Source: an uncultured Gammaproteobacteria bacterium (GTDB taxonomy: Bacteria > Pseudomonadota > Gammaproteobacteria > Arenicellales > CAJQKF01). From it: DNA of 54,077 bases. The DNA is taken from assembly GCA_905478855.1 (NCBI GenBank), contig CAJQKF010000051.1, forward strand, positions 1-54,077. Reading direction: 5' to 3'. Position numbers and translations under genes: made by a program. Numbering within the stretch: position 1 is the first letter of the stretch; each line of letters begins with the position of its first letter. This document shows positions 7,240 through 15,928 of the stretch, in pieces. The notes below the pieces were generated by a model, which was not told the DNA's origin, did not search any database, and worked only from the letters and a program-made list of their open reading frames with translations.

Positions 7240-8670
7240 CTAATTTACTGTTAAAACGCGTATTAAATTTGTACTACCTGCTTGATCTGAACTTCCTGCC
7301 GTTAAAATTAGCAAATCTCCAGTTTTTACAAAACCTAACTCTTTGGCAGTATGTATTGCGAAATCAACTTTTTCTTCGTCACTTCCTTCGGCGTCATATC
7401 GTATTCCGTGAACACCCCAGTTCATTGCTAATCTTTGCGCAACATCAGTTGAACCTGTGATGGCAAGAATTGGACAATTAGGTCTGTACTTAGAAATTAA
7501 CCGAGAGGTAAAACCCGTTTCGGTTAATGCGATGATACCCGCAGCACGTAAGTGCCGTGCCATGGTAATGGACGCTTGAGCGACGGCTTCAGTAACCTCA
7601 TTTGAGGGGTTTGGCTTGATTTGTTGAAGATAACCGAATTCTTGTAGGGCCATTTCGGCTTTGAATGCTAAATCGACCATGGTTTTTACGGCTTGAACTG
7701 GTCTAGACCCCGAGGCCGTTTCACCCGACAGCATAACGGCTGAACTACCATCAAATATGGCATTCGCAACATCACTCACTTCTGCGCGGGTTGGCTTAGG
7801 ATTGCGCTCCATAGAGTCGAGCATTTGTGTGGCCGTAATTACCGGCTTACCATTCGATACCGTTGCACGAATAATCCGTTTTTGCATGGTTGGCCCGTCG
7901 CCCATGTCTAGCTCAACCCCTAAGTCACCGCGTGCCACCATTATGCCATTTGCTGCGGCCACGATCTCTTCGATGTTATCGACACCTTCGCGGTTTTCGA
8001 TTTTTGCAATTATTGGAACTTCAACGCCGAATTTCCGAAATTGATTTCGTATTTCACGGACCTCTGCCGCATTCCGAACAAATGAAGCCGCAAGGTAATC
8101 AACTTTATGCTTTGCCGAGAACGAAATTTCAATTTCATTATCCGACGCAATATGATCTATTGCCGCCGTGTTGCCGGGCAAGTTTACACCCTTGCTATTG
8201 CGCAAAACGCCGCCGTTTTCGATTCTGCAAACAACACCGTCATCTTTAATTCCAGTTACAATTAGTTCCAATTGTCCGTCGTCGATAAGAATTCGATCAT
8301 CTAATCGTGCATGTTGCACAAGATCGGGGATAGTAATGGAAACACCATTAGAGTCACCCAGGCGGCTATCACCATAGAGAGTGAAACTATCGCCTGGTTT
8401 TAGTTCGACTTCTCCATCTTCAACTTTTCCGGTACGAATTTCTCTACCCCGTGTATCAACCATAATAGCAATGGTCTTATTGGTCTGTTTGGCAGCTTCG
8501 CGAACGCGATTGACGATCTCTGCGTGATATTCTGGCGTACCATGGGACATATTAAGCCGTGCCACATTCATTCCGGCGTTGGCCATTTCGATCAATATTT
8601 CTAGCGTATCGCAGGCTGGCCCAATTGTTGCTATGACTTTAGTTTGCCTAAAAGGTTTTTGGGTGTTCAG
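7240..8670 (-). CDS. pyk: pyruvate kinase, probable CTG start
   Basis: Glycolytic enzyme converting phosphoenolpyruvate and ADP to pyruvate and ATP; 476 residues from the proposed start. Conserved parts include TKVIATIGPA near the N-terminus, NVARLNMSHG, the metal-site region IMVARGDLGVE and ITATQMLDSM..NPKPTRAE, and the C-terminal allosteric domain. The first standard start codon in frame (TTG 8595) would remove the conserved TKVIATIGPA strand. Between the upstream in-frame stop (8710–8712) and 8595 there is no ATG, GTG or TTG. CTG at 8670 has a GGAG ribosome-binding site eight bases upstream (8679–8682) and gives MNTQKPFRQTK, so it is chosen. A TATAAT −10 at 8729–8734 gives a leader of about 50 bases. 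A lost base after an out-of-frame ATG at 8684 is the alternative. Confidence 0.9.
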   Translation of the reverse strand: MNTQKPFRQTKVIATIGPACDTLEILIEMANAGMNVARLNMSHGTPEYHAEIVNRVREAAKQTNKTIAIMVDTRGREIRTGKVEDGEVELKPGDSFTLYGDSRLGDSNGVSITIPDLVQHARLDDRILIDDGQLELIVTGIKDDGVVCRIENGGVLRNSKGVNLPGNTAAIDHIASDNEIEISFSAKHKVDYLAASFVRNAAEVREIRNQFRKFGVEVPIIAKIENREGVDNIEEIVAAANGIMVARGDLGVELDMGDGPTMQKRIIRATVSNGKPVITATQMLDSMERNPKPTRAEVSDVANAIFDGSSAVMLSGETASGSRPVQAVKTMVDLAFKAEMALQEFGYLQQIKPNPSNEVTEAVAQASITMARHLRAAGIIALTETGFTSRLISKYRPNCPILAITGSTDVAQRLAMNWGVHGIRYDAEGSDEEKVDFAIHTAKELGFVKTGDLLILTAGSSDQAGSTNLIRVLTVN

Positions 8671-8844
8671 AAGTCTATCTCCATCGTTGAGGAACTGGTT
8701 TTGTAATGATTACGCGCTTAAACTGTGTATTATAAATCGGCTTCAAATTTAATTGATGATCTTTCTTACTTCTAAGCGGCTCCTGATTGCGTATTTCTCC
8801 AATCACTCTCGTTTTTATTAATCTTTTACCTATCGGCTTCCTAA

Positions 8845-9771
8845 GTGATTGAAACCCTAACGGCTATAGCACCGGTGTTCCTAATTATTGTAATCGGCTA
8901 TGTTTTTTGTCGAACTAACCTTGTTAGAGAAAGTGTTTGGTCCGCGATAGAGCATATTTGCTTTTACTTATTGTTTCCGTTTCTAATCGTTCGAACTTTA
9001 GGGCGCGCCGATCTGACTAGTGTGCCAGTATTGGATTTTCTAACCGTACTCGTCGTGGCTATTGCAGGAATGTCTTTGTTGTTATTGATGTTAAGAAACT
9101 TTGTTTCTGAGGAGGATCTAACCGGCCCTACCTTTACCAGTTTGTTTCAAGGAGCAACCCGATTCCACGGGTTTATGGCTTTGGCCGTTATAGCTCCTCT
9201 TTATGGAGACGACGGCATCACACTCACCGCTATAGCGTTAAGTGTGATGGTGCCGTTACTAAATGCGGTAAGTGTTATCGTCCTGTCCGTATATGCTACA
9301 GAGCAACAGTCATACAGTTTGTCATCATTATTCCTTAGGGTTTTAAAAAACCCTTTGATTATTGCCTGTGGGGTTGGATTGATTGTTAATTTTGTTGGAG
9401 TGCCCAACGTTTTATTCAATACTATTGAAATTATAGGCAGTGGCGGTCTTGGCTTGGCGTTGCTGTGCGTGGGCGCGGGCCTTCGTTTGAATCATGCTGC
9501 ACAACATAAATTACTTCTGAGCGCCGGTGTACTTATTCGATTGTTGGGAATGCCATCACTGATAATTTTTATGTCGTGGATTGTTGGTCTTGATGGATTG
9601 CCTAGAACGGTTGCAATCATTGCGGGTGCTGTACCAACTGCAGCTTCGGCCTACGTTATGGCCCGTAAAATGGGGGGTGATGCTGAATTAATGTCAAATA
9701 TTTTGACCTTTCAGGTATTGGGTTCGTTTATTACACTTCCCGTATTTATTTATTTGGCTGAAGCTCTATAG
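8845..9771 (+). CDS. AEC-family transporter (auxin efflux carrier fold)
   Basis: A 308-residue inner-membrane carrier with about ten hydrophobic segments in two repeats, starting VFLIIVIGYVFCRT and ending VLGSFITLPVFIYLAEAL. The features PVFLIIVIGY, CFYLLFPFLI, FQGATRFHGFMAL and GAVPTAASAYVMARKMGGD are characteristic of bacterial AEC permeases (malonate/malate-type). It starts at GTG 8845. It is the first gene of a plus-strand cluster followed by an MDR oxidoreductase, an SDR and an amidase, so it probably moves the cluster's substrate or product. The substrate is unknown. Confidence 0.85.
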   Translation: MIETLTAIAPVFLIIVIGYVFCRTNLVRESVWSAIEHICFYLLFPFLIVRTLGRADLTSVPVLDFLTVLVVAIAGMSLLLLMLRNFVSEEDLTGPTFTSLFQGATRFHGFMALAVIAPLYGDDGITLTAIALSVMVPLLNAVSVIVLSVYATEQQSYSLSSLFLRVLKNPLIIACGVGLIVNFVGVPNVLFNTIEIIGSGGLGLALLCVGAGLRLNHAAQHKLLLSAGVLIRLLGMPSLIIFMSWIVGLDGLPRTVAIIAGAVPTAASAYVMARKMGGDAELMSNILTFQVLGSFITLPVFIYLAEAL

Positions 9772-9813
9772 TGGAGCTTGAACTATATACGCAAAACCTA
9801 GGGTAATTAATAT

Positions 9814-10908
9814 ATGAATTTACCGAGTGTAATGTCTGCTGTTCTTTTAACTGGCTTTGGTGGGCCAGAAAAACTTGTTTTCAAAAAAGACATACCCGTA
9901 CCATCCCCGGGTTTTGAAGAGGTGCTTATAAAAGTTGGGGCCGCAGCTATTAATAATACAGATATTAATACTCGGCTAGGGTGGTATTCAAAAAAGGTGT
10001 CCACAGCGACTGAAAACTCCAATGAGCTGATAGTGTCCGGTGAAGATGTTAAGGATGCAGCATGGGATGGACAAAGTCTAAAATTCCCCAGAATTCAAGG
10101 TGCGGATGTTTGCGGGACAATAGTACGCGTCGGCGATGGTGTTTCTAAAGATCGACTCGGGTCAAGGGTTATTGTTGTGCCTATGCAGCGAACCCACCCT
10201 TATCTGAAACCAGATTCTGCATGGACGCTGGGTGCGGATGGCGATGGCGGCTTTGCCCAGTATGTTGCTGTACGCTCAGAAGAAGCTCACAGTATTAAAA
10301 GCTCTTATTCAGACGCCGAGCTAGCATCATTTCCCTGTGCCTACTCGACTGCTGAAAACTTACTTCATCATGCTGCGGTGACAAAGGGGGAATCAGTTTT
10401 GATTACTGGTGCATCAGGTGGGGTTGGGTCGGCGTTGTTACAATTAGCCGCGAGAAGGGGAGCAAAAGTAATTGCTGTCGCTTCCAAACCTAAACTGTTA
10501 GAAATTGGAACGCTCGGCGCTTATATTCTCGTATCTAGAAACGATCCTCTGCATGATCAAGTCGAGAAAAATAGTGTTGATGTGGTTATTGACGTTGTCG
10601 CAGGTGGATCTTTCGGTGAGTTGCTTGATGTTTTAAGACCTGGTGGCCGCTATGCTACAGCAGGAGCAATAGCCGGGCCAATCGTCGAACTTGATGTCCG
10701 AACATTGTATCTTAAGGACCTAACGTTACTTGGCCGAACATTGCAAAGTCCGGAGGTTTTTCCTAATCTGGTTGGTTATATTGAACGAAATGAAGTAAAA
10801 CCGCTGGTGGCAGCGACTTATCCTCTGTGTCATCTGCAAAAAGCGCAAGAGGTGTTCATGGAAAAATCGTTTATTGGAAAACTTGTCGTATTACCTTGGG
10901 AAGAATAG
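9814..10908 (+). CDS. MDR-superfamily NAD(P)H oxidoreductase (quinone reductase/ADH-like)
   Basis: A 364-residue medium-chain dehydrogenase/reductase. The N-terminal GroES-like domain (about 10–165) includes VLIKVGAAAINNTDINTRLG and GADVCGTIVRVGDGV. The nucleotide-binding Rossmann domain begins near SVLITGASGGVGSALLQLAA. Usual catalytic-zinc ligands are not evident: the Cys-x-D of zinc ADHs is replaced by NNTDINT, as in zinc-independent quinone oxidoreductases, although this protein is longer and has an insertion at about 56–90. It ends 22 bases before an SDR gene. The substrate is unknown; context suggests a catabolic pathway with the amidase downstream. Confidence 0.85.
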   Translation: MNLPSVMSAVLLTGFGGPEKLVFKKDIPVPSPGFEEVLIKVGAAAINNTDINTRLGWYSKKVSTATENSNELIVSGEDVKDAAWDGQSLKFPRIQGADVCGTIVRVGDGVSKDRLGSRVIVVPMQRTHPYLKPDSAWTLGADGDGGFAQYVAVRSEEAHSIKSSYSDAELASFPCAYSTAENLLHHAAVTKGESVLITGASGGVGSALLQLAARRGAKVIAVASKPKLLEIGTLGAYILVSRNDPLHDQVEKNSVDVVIDVVAGGSFGELLDVLRPGGRYATAGAIAGPIVELDVRTLYLKDLTLLGRTLQSPEVFPNLVGYIERNEVKPLVAATYPLCHLQKAQEVFMEKSFIGKLVVLPWEE

Positions 10909-10930
10909 AGCCTGCTGGAGATCTGTATAA

Positions 10931-11614
10931 ATGAAAAAATCAGTACTAATTGTTGGCGCCGGTAATGGTTTATCTGCTTCATTATCTCGGGCGTTTCATG
11001 CTCGAGGTAATCATATGGTTTTGGTGGCTCGAAATACTAAAAAGTTAACCTCACTTGCATCCGAGGTTAACGCTGATATGTATTCTTGCGATGTTAGTGA
11101 CGCAAGCGCTGTTCAACTATTGTTCAGCGATCTTGTGGATTACGAACTTGACACTGTGATTTATAACCCAAGTTATCGGGCTAGGGGGAACCTAGTAGAT
11201 TTGGATGTTAATGAGGTTCAGAAGGCCATACAGGTTTGCGCCTATGGTGGTTTTCTAGTAGCACAGCAGGGGGTGAAAAAAATGCTGCAAAGCGGCGGAG
11301 GAAATATTTTGTTTACTGGTGCATCTGCAAGTATTAAAGGATTTGCGCGATCTGCACCGTTCGCGATGGGCAAGTTCGCGCTGCGTGGCCTTGCACAAAG
11401 TATGGCTCGTGAATTGGCGCCGCAGAATATACATGTTGCTCATTTTGTAATTGATGGAGGCATCCTGTCAGTAGACAAAGTGGAAGATGGTATAGGGCAG
11501 GATAGTTTTCTCGACCCAGATGAAATAGCAAAAAACTATGTTCATGTTGCTAATCAGTCTTGCAGCGCATGGACGTGGGAGATAGAGCTTAGACCATGGT
11601 CGGAGCGCTTTTAA
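10931..11614 (+). CDS. atypical short-chain dehydrogenase (Phe in place of catalytic Tyr)
   Basis: A 227-residue Rossmann-fold protein of the SDR superfamily. The nucleotide-binding start is KKSVLIVGAGNGLSASLSRAF, where the usual TGxxxGxG is modified to GAGNGLSAS. NNAG is replaced by YNPS. The active-site block reads FTGASASIKGFARSAPFAMGKFALRGLAQS: the Ser is present and Lys is in place, but the YxxxK Tyr is Phe (FAMGK). This Phe variant, with the downstream ELAPQNIHVAHFVIDGG, is seen in a recognisable subgroup of bacterial SDR-like proteins, so it is probably a family trait and not a mutation. Activity as a normal oxidoreductase is doubtful. Confidence 0.85.
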   Translation: MKKSVLIVGAGNGLSASLSRAFHARGNHMVLVARNTKKLTSLASEVNADMYSCDVSDASAVQLLFSDLVDYELDTVIYNPSYRARGNLVDLDVNEVQKAIQVCAYGGFLVAQQGVKKMLQSGGGNILFTGASASIKGFARSAPFAMGKFALRGLAQSMARELAPQNIHVAHFVIDGGILSVDKVEDGIGQDSFLDPDEIAKNYVHVANQSCSAWTWEIELRPWSERF

Positions 11615-11668
11615 TCTTGAGATGACTACAACTGATTTAGAACGAATTTAGCGAGTGAGAATGATACG

Positions 11669-13096
11669 ATGACACAGCCATGTGATCTTGGTGCGTTGAG
11701 CGCCAGAAAGTTAATTGGGCATAAACAATTATCTCCTGTTGAGTTAATGAAGAGCTGTTTGGATAGGATTTCGGCATGCAATGAGAAAGTAAATGCGATA
11801 GTTGCAATTGATGCTGATCGTGCGATGGAGCGAGCAAGACAGGATGAAAAAGCCGTTATGGACGGTCAGGATTTACCCTTATTACATGGGCTTCCGGTTG
11901 CTATAAAAGATTTAGAATCAGTCGAGGGCTTGCGGACAACTTTTGGATCTTTGCTGTTTGAAAATCACGTACCTGATGAAGATGAAAGCTCGGTTGAGAC
12001 TATTCGTTCAGCGGGTGGCAATATATTCTGCAAAACAAATACACCAGAATTTGGAGCCGGTGCGAATACTAAAAACAGGGTCTATGGCGCAACTGGAAAT
12101 CCTTTTAATACTGACTTAACCAGTGCGGGGTCGTCTGGTGGTTCTGCTGCAGCACTCGCGTGCGGGATGACGCCATTGGCAACCGGTTCTGATTATGGAG
12201 GGAGTTTACGAACGCCAGCTGCATATTGTGGAGTAACTGGATTTAGGCCATCTCCTGGAATGGTTCCGATTGATTCTTCGTCTTTACGGTTTAGTCCATT
12301 TAGCGTGTTAGGACCGATGGGCCGTACAGTTGAAGACGCCCATTTACTCTTACTAGCTCAAATGGATATCAATTGTCAGGATCCATTTTCTAGTGAAGAT
12401 ATCTATAGTATTCCGACATCACTGGTTGATACCGATTTATCATCGCTGCGTATTGCATATTCCGCAGACCTAGGCTGTTCACCAGTAGACTTAAATATTC
12501 GTGAAATATTTTCCCAGAGAATTGCAGATATTTGTCATTATTTTGGCGAGAGTTTTGATCGTGCTCCATACATGGAGCATGTGCATGAAACGTTTGAAAT
12601 TCTCCGCTGTGTCAGTTTCGTAGCCGAGCATCAATCACAATTGGAACAAAGTCGCGACTTGCTTGGCCCCAATGTCATTGATAACACCGAGCGTGGTCAA
12701 CAATATTCTTTGAAAGATGTTGCGTGGGCACATACGCAACAAGCCGAAATATATGATCGCTTTCAGCGTTACTTTGATGACTGCGATATATTGATTTGTC
12801 CTACAGCAGCCGTTTCACCTTTTCCCCATAAACAGTTAACGGTTACTGAAATTAATGGCGAGGAAATGCCGACATACATGCGCTGGCTCTCATTGGCATA
12901 TGCGTTAACCACCGCAGTATCAAGTGTTTGCTCCATTCCTTGTGGCGTTGATCATCGCGGAATGCCGTTTGGTCTTCAAATTGTAGGTCCTAAGGGGGCA
13001 GATGCCCTTGTATTAGAAGTTGCGCACAGCCTGCAGATAGCATGTGAAACAAATCCATCAACGAGCCGACCGGTACCAATGATGAATAGTGTTTGA
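11669..13096 (+). CDS. amidase-signature family hydrolase
   Basis: A 475-residue amidase of the Ser–cis-Ser–Lys type. The catalytic Lys is in LPVAIKDLESVEGLRTTFGS (about residue 77). The glycine/serine-rich signature TSAGSSGGSAAALACGM and GSDYGGSLRTPAAYCG supply the cis-Ser and nucleophilic Ser. The family hydrolyses carboxamides, from simple amides to aryl-acylamides and carbamoyl compounds. It has the length expected for a stand-alone amidase rather than GatA, and there is no gatB or gatC beside it. It ends the AEC–MDR–SDR–amidase cluster, with 54 bases between it and the SDR gene. The substrate is unknown. Confidence 0.88.
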   Translation: MTQPCDLGALSARKLIGHKQLSPVELMKSCLDRISACNEKVNAIVAIDADRAMERARQDEKAVMDGQDLPLLHGLPVAIKDLESVEGLRTTFGSLLFENHVPDEDESSVETIRSAGGNIFCKTNTPEFGAGANTKNRVYGATGNPFNTDLTSAGSSGGSAAALACGMTPLATGSDYGGSLRTPAAYCGVTGFRPSPGMVPIDSSSLRFSPFSVLGPMGRTVEDAHLLLLAQMDINCQDPFSSEDIYSIPTSLVDTDLSSLRIAYSADLGCSPVDLNIREIFSQRIADICHYFGESFDRAPYMEHVHETFEILRCVSFVAEHQSQLEQSRDLLGPNVIDNTERGQQYSLKDVAWAHTQQAEIYDRFQRYFDDCDILICPTAAVSPFPHKQLTVTEINGEEMPTYMRWLSLAYALTTAVSSVCSIPCGVDHRGMPFGLQIVGPKGADALVLEVAHSLQIACETNPSTSRPVPMMNSV

Positions 13097-13187
13097 AGAT
13101 AAATATCGTATCCTGGCGGAGTGATTTTTTATGTAGGTATTGGATGATTGATACGATCAGTAACTCGGGTTCTTTTGGGAAGGTGTA

Positions 13188-14219
13188 ATGTCTCAACGAT
13201 TATCTAAGGTCGTATCGTTTTCAAGCACTGCTTACACAAAAGTCTTGTTACTGGTTTCTTTCCTCAATGTTTTTATTTACTGCTGCTGGATGCAGTGAAA
13301 TGATAATGCTGATAGGTATAGCGAGCAGTGGAATTATTTTCCTAGTATGTTTCATTCGTGCACGGACCTTACAAGCGGGTCTTCCGTTCGTGTTTACTTT
13401 ATCGGCGGTGCTCTAGTAGTCTTTTCTCCGGGAACCAGTGCCCGGTTGGAGATGGTTTCTGGTCAGGGTGTTTTCGCCCAGCTTATGTCTCAATGGCAGA
13501 GTTTGCCGTTGGGTGTTTACCATACAGCGGTAGATACCATCCAATTTTGGTTTAAAGATTTATTTGCTCCGCTTATTGCGTTTATCGGCTTGTTAAGCGG
13601 AGTAGTAACTGGTCGCCATCATCAACATAGTTGGCGGATGCCACTGTTTCTTATGACGCAACTAATCGCAATATTAGTTACCCTGTGTGTATTAGTTGTT
13701 CTAATGGATTGGAAAATTAACATTAACGATACTAGTCGTACATCCAATCTTGCCTATTTCTTTTTCTTGCTTTTATGGACGTTAATTTGTTTTTCAGTCG
13801 GCCAGTTTTTTGCGAGGTGGATAGTCATTTCTAATAAACTATTGTTTGTAAATGTTTTTCTTATAAACACAATATTTCTGTTGTTAATCACTAAGTGGAA
13901 ATCTTATAACGTTAGTGTTATGTATGATGATATTCGTTTTAATCGGCCTGCCAGACAACAGATATCGATTGCTGGTTGGGATGTGTTAATACAGAAGGCG
14001 AAGAAAAATAAACAGCAAGATATCGTTGTGCCCAACATGATCTCAGCAAATACGCTAACGGTTTACCGATACGGACCGGCTCGCGATCCAAACTATCCGA
14101 TCAATAATTATTGGAAGCAGTACAAAGGACTCTCTAAACAAAATTTTTCTCGACGGAATTTTGATCGAGTTTTGCTGCAATTCGTTCAAGATCAACATCG
14201 TCCCATTGAAAACCGTTAG
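13188..14219 (+). pseudogene. decayed polytopic membrane protein gene (glycosyltransferase-like)
   Basis: An intact-looking start (GGAAGG ribosome-binding site, ATG 13188) encodes MSQRLSKVVSF and a hydrophobic run, then stops at TGA 13296–13298. The +1 frame carries a sensible continuation (about 13258–13405: FTAAGCSEMIMLIGIASSG, then LQAGLPFVFTLSAVL). The original frame resumes from about 13405 (VVFSPGTSARLEMVSGQG) to the stop at 14219. Read with two frame changes, it forms one membrane protein of about 340 residues with five or so spans and a soluble C-terminal tail (YGPARDPNYPINNYWKQY). This resembles the C-terminal half of large GtrII/DUF6056-type membrane proteins; the N-terminal half appears deleted. 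A single ORF from 13347 (290 residues) could still be expressed. Family assignment is tentative. Confidence 0.5.
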
Positions 14220-14262
14220 AACCTCCAGACTTAATAGTGATAAGTATCGAAGCTACTTGATT

Positions 14263-14538
14263 ATGCAAATTCGAAAAGGTACACGTAGCCAAGAACCTTT
14301 TTGTGTAGCATTGCAGTCTTTTAGAAAACGTAACTACTCGGTTCGGTTGCGCGATGAAAATCATCCGAAGTTGCAATTTTTTTGGCAAAATAACGAGTTA
14401 TGTCGCAGATTTGGCGCTCGAAAACTTTACTGTGAACCGTATAAGGGTGACTGGATGTGCAGGATACCCCTACCGTTAGCATTTCGTGGTGAAATACTGA
14501 CGTCTTGGGATTTAATTAAGAAGCGAATTTCATTGTAG
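14263..14538 (+). CDS. short hypothetical protein
   Basis: An open frame of 91 residues from ATG 14263, basic and aromatic (MQIRKGTRSQEPFCVALQSF at the start, LTSWDLIKKRISL at the end). No signal peptide, membrane span or known motif is apparent. It follows the decayed membrane-protein gene and overlaps the 3' end of the convergent MFS gene by nine bases. The ribosome-binding site is weak. A longer frame from 14161 would overlap the preceding gene and is less likely. It may be an orphan gene or chance. Confidence 0.3.
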   Translation: MQIRKGTRSQEPFCVALQSFRKRNYSVRLRDENHPKLQFFWQNNELCRRFGARKLYCEPYKGDWMCRIPLPLAFRGEILTSWDLIKKRISL

Positions 14539-15783
14539 TTTTTTTAATTGCATTGTTGCGTATTGCTTTAGTCCCCTATGTAAAAACACAGTCGAAATAA
14601 TGCATAGTAAAGCCATTCCTAGGCATGCGGACTCATAGCTGTACCCGAAGTCCAGAAGAGCTCCAATAGACACGGGTCCTAGAGCGCTAGCGAATACACC
14701 AAATGCTCCAACCATTGATTTAATTGAGCCTAGATGGGTCGGGCCATATAGCTCAGCCCAGAGCGCGCTGATTGCGGTGAAGTATATCCCCGTATTTAGG
14801 CCGATGAGAATCATGTAAGGTACAACCCATACTGGATGTTCCGCAGTCCACAGGAGCAACATGGCTAGCACAATTGGCACTAGATAATACGGTATAACAC
14901 GCGCGGCACTGTAGCGATCAATGATCGGTCCAGCGAAAAGCGAGGTAACAACTGTCATTAGCGCATAGATCCAGTAACTTCCCGTAACCCAACTAGCTGA
15001 CCAGCCTTTAGTTTCTGCGAGAGTTAAATGATGGAAAAATAATGCGGTGCCTATGAATGATGGAGCGAGTACTGCTGGCAGTAATAAGTAGAATCGCTTT
15101 TCCTTTAAGATTTGCGATCGTGTTTTACTTATAATTGCAGAGCCATTCTTAAGGTCGTTCTCTCGGGTTTTCTGAAGAAACGTTTCGTGACGTTTCGGAT
15201 GATCTTTTAGACATAATAGTATTAGTGGTGCTAATGCTAATACACCGACGGCGGTAAGCAGGTAGGTTGTTCGCCAGCCAATGGTCATAATAAGCATAAC
15301 CGCTAATACTGGTAAAGTTGCTTCGCCTATAGAATAACCCATAGATGAAAAGGCTATGGCTTTGCCTCGATGTGTTCCCATGTACCTCGCCATTGACGTG
15401 ATAGAAACATGACTGGTTAATCCCTGTCCAAATTGGCGTAGTAAAAATATCGCCGGAACGAGAAACCAGACGTTAGTGACGTTGCTAATCATAAGGCAGG
15501 CAATAAATAATCCGCCCATAACAAAGCAGACAAATGTTCTCAGATTAATGCGGTCAACGAGTTGGCCGCTAAATGGTAGAACGAGCGCACTTAGAAGTGT
15601 CCCGGTCATGTAAAATAGCCCCCATTCTGTATGGGATAATTCAAATTCTGAACGGATTTCGGGACCAAATATACCTATGAAGTAGGTTTGTCCTGCGCTG
15701 GAAGTGAAGCACATCAAAAAACCGAACAGCAGAAAACCAGTGTGGTTGTTTATGAAACTCAGGTATTGTCGAAAATATATCAA
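14530..15783 (-). CDS. MFS transporter
   Basis: A 417-residue major facilitator with about twelve hydrophobic segments. The loop 2–3 motif is recognisable as FSGQLVDRINLRTF, and the same loop in the second half reads FAGPIIDRYSAARV. The overall pattern, with a tight N-terminal helix (GFLMCFTSSAGQTYFIGIFG) and RQFGQGLTSHVSITSMARYM, resembles the oxalate/formate- and monocarboxylate-type branch. The substrate is unknown. It is transcribed divergently from the aromatic-amino-acid decarboxylase-like gene (145 bases apart), so the two may share control and the transporter may import or export that enzyme's substrate or amine product. Confidence 0.88.
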   Translation of the reverse strand: MIYFRQYLSFINNHTGFLLFGFLMCFTSSAGQTYFIGIFGPEIRSEFELSHTEWGLFYMTGTLLSALVLPFSGQLVDRINLRTFVCFVMGGLFIACLMISNVTNVWFLVPAIFLLRQFGQGLTSHVSITSMARYMGTHRGKAIAFSSMGYSIGEATLPVLAVMLIMTIGWRTTYLLTAVGVLALAPLILLCLKDHPKRHETFLQKTRENDLKNGSAIISKTRSQILKEKRFYLLLPAVLAPSFIGTALFFHHLTLAETKGWSASWVTGSYWIYALMTVVTSLFAGPIIDRYSAARVIPYYLVPIVLAMLLLWTAEHPVWVVPYMILIGLNTGIYFTAISALWAELYGPTHLGSIKSMVGAFGVFASALGPVSIGALLDFGYSYESACLGMALLCIISTVFLHRGLKQYATMQLKKLQ

Positions 15784-15928
15784 ATCTATTTGCCTATGCC
15801 ACGATTTTCAAATCGCCATATCATGATTGTAACGTGTTTGTTTTGACTCCCGGGAACTGGTTGAGGGGGCAACCCGATTTGGTCGCAAACATTACTAATT
15901 TTGTCTCAATATATTGGAAGAAAATAAT

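Noticed and set aside
14161..14262. 34-codon N-terminal extension of the short hypothetical protein
   Set aside because: It overlaps the 3' end of the preceding gene in another frame with no ribosome-binding site; an internal ATG is a better start.
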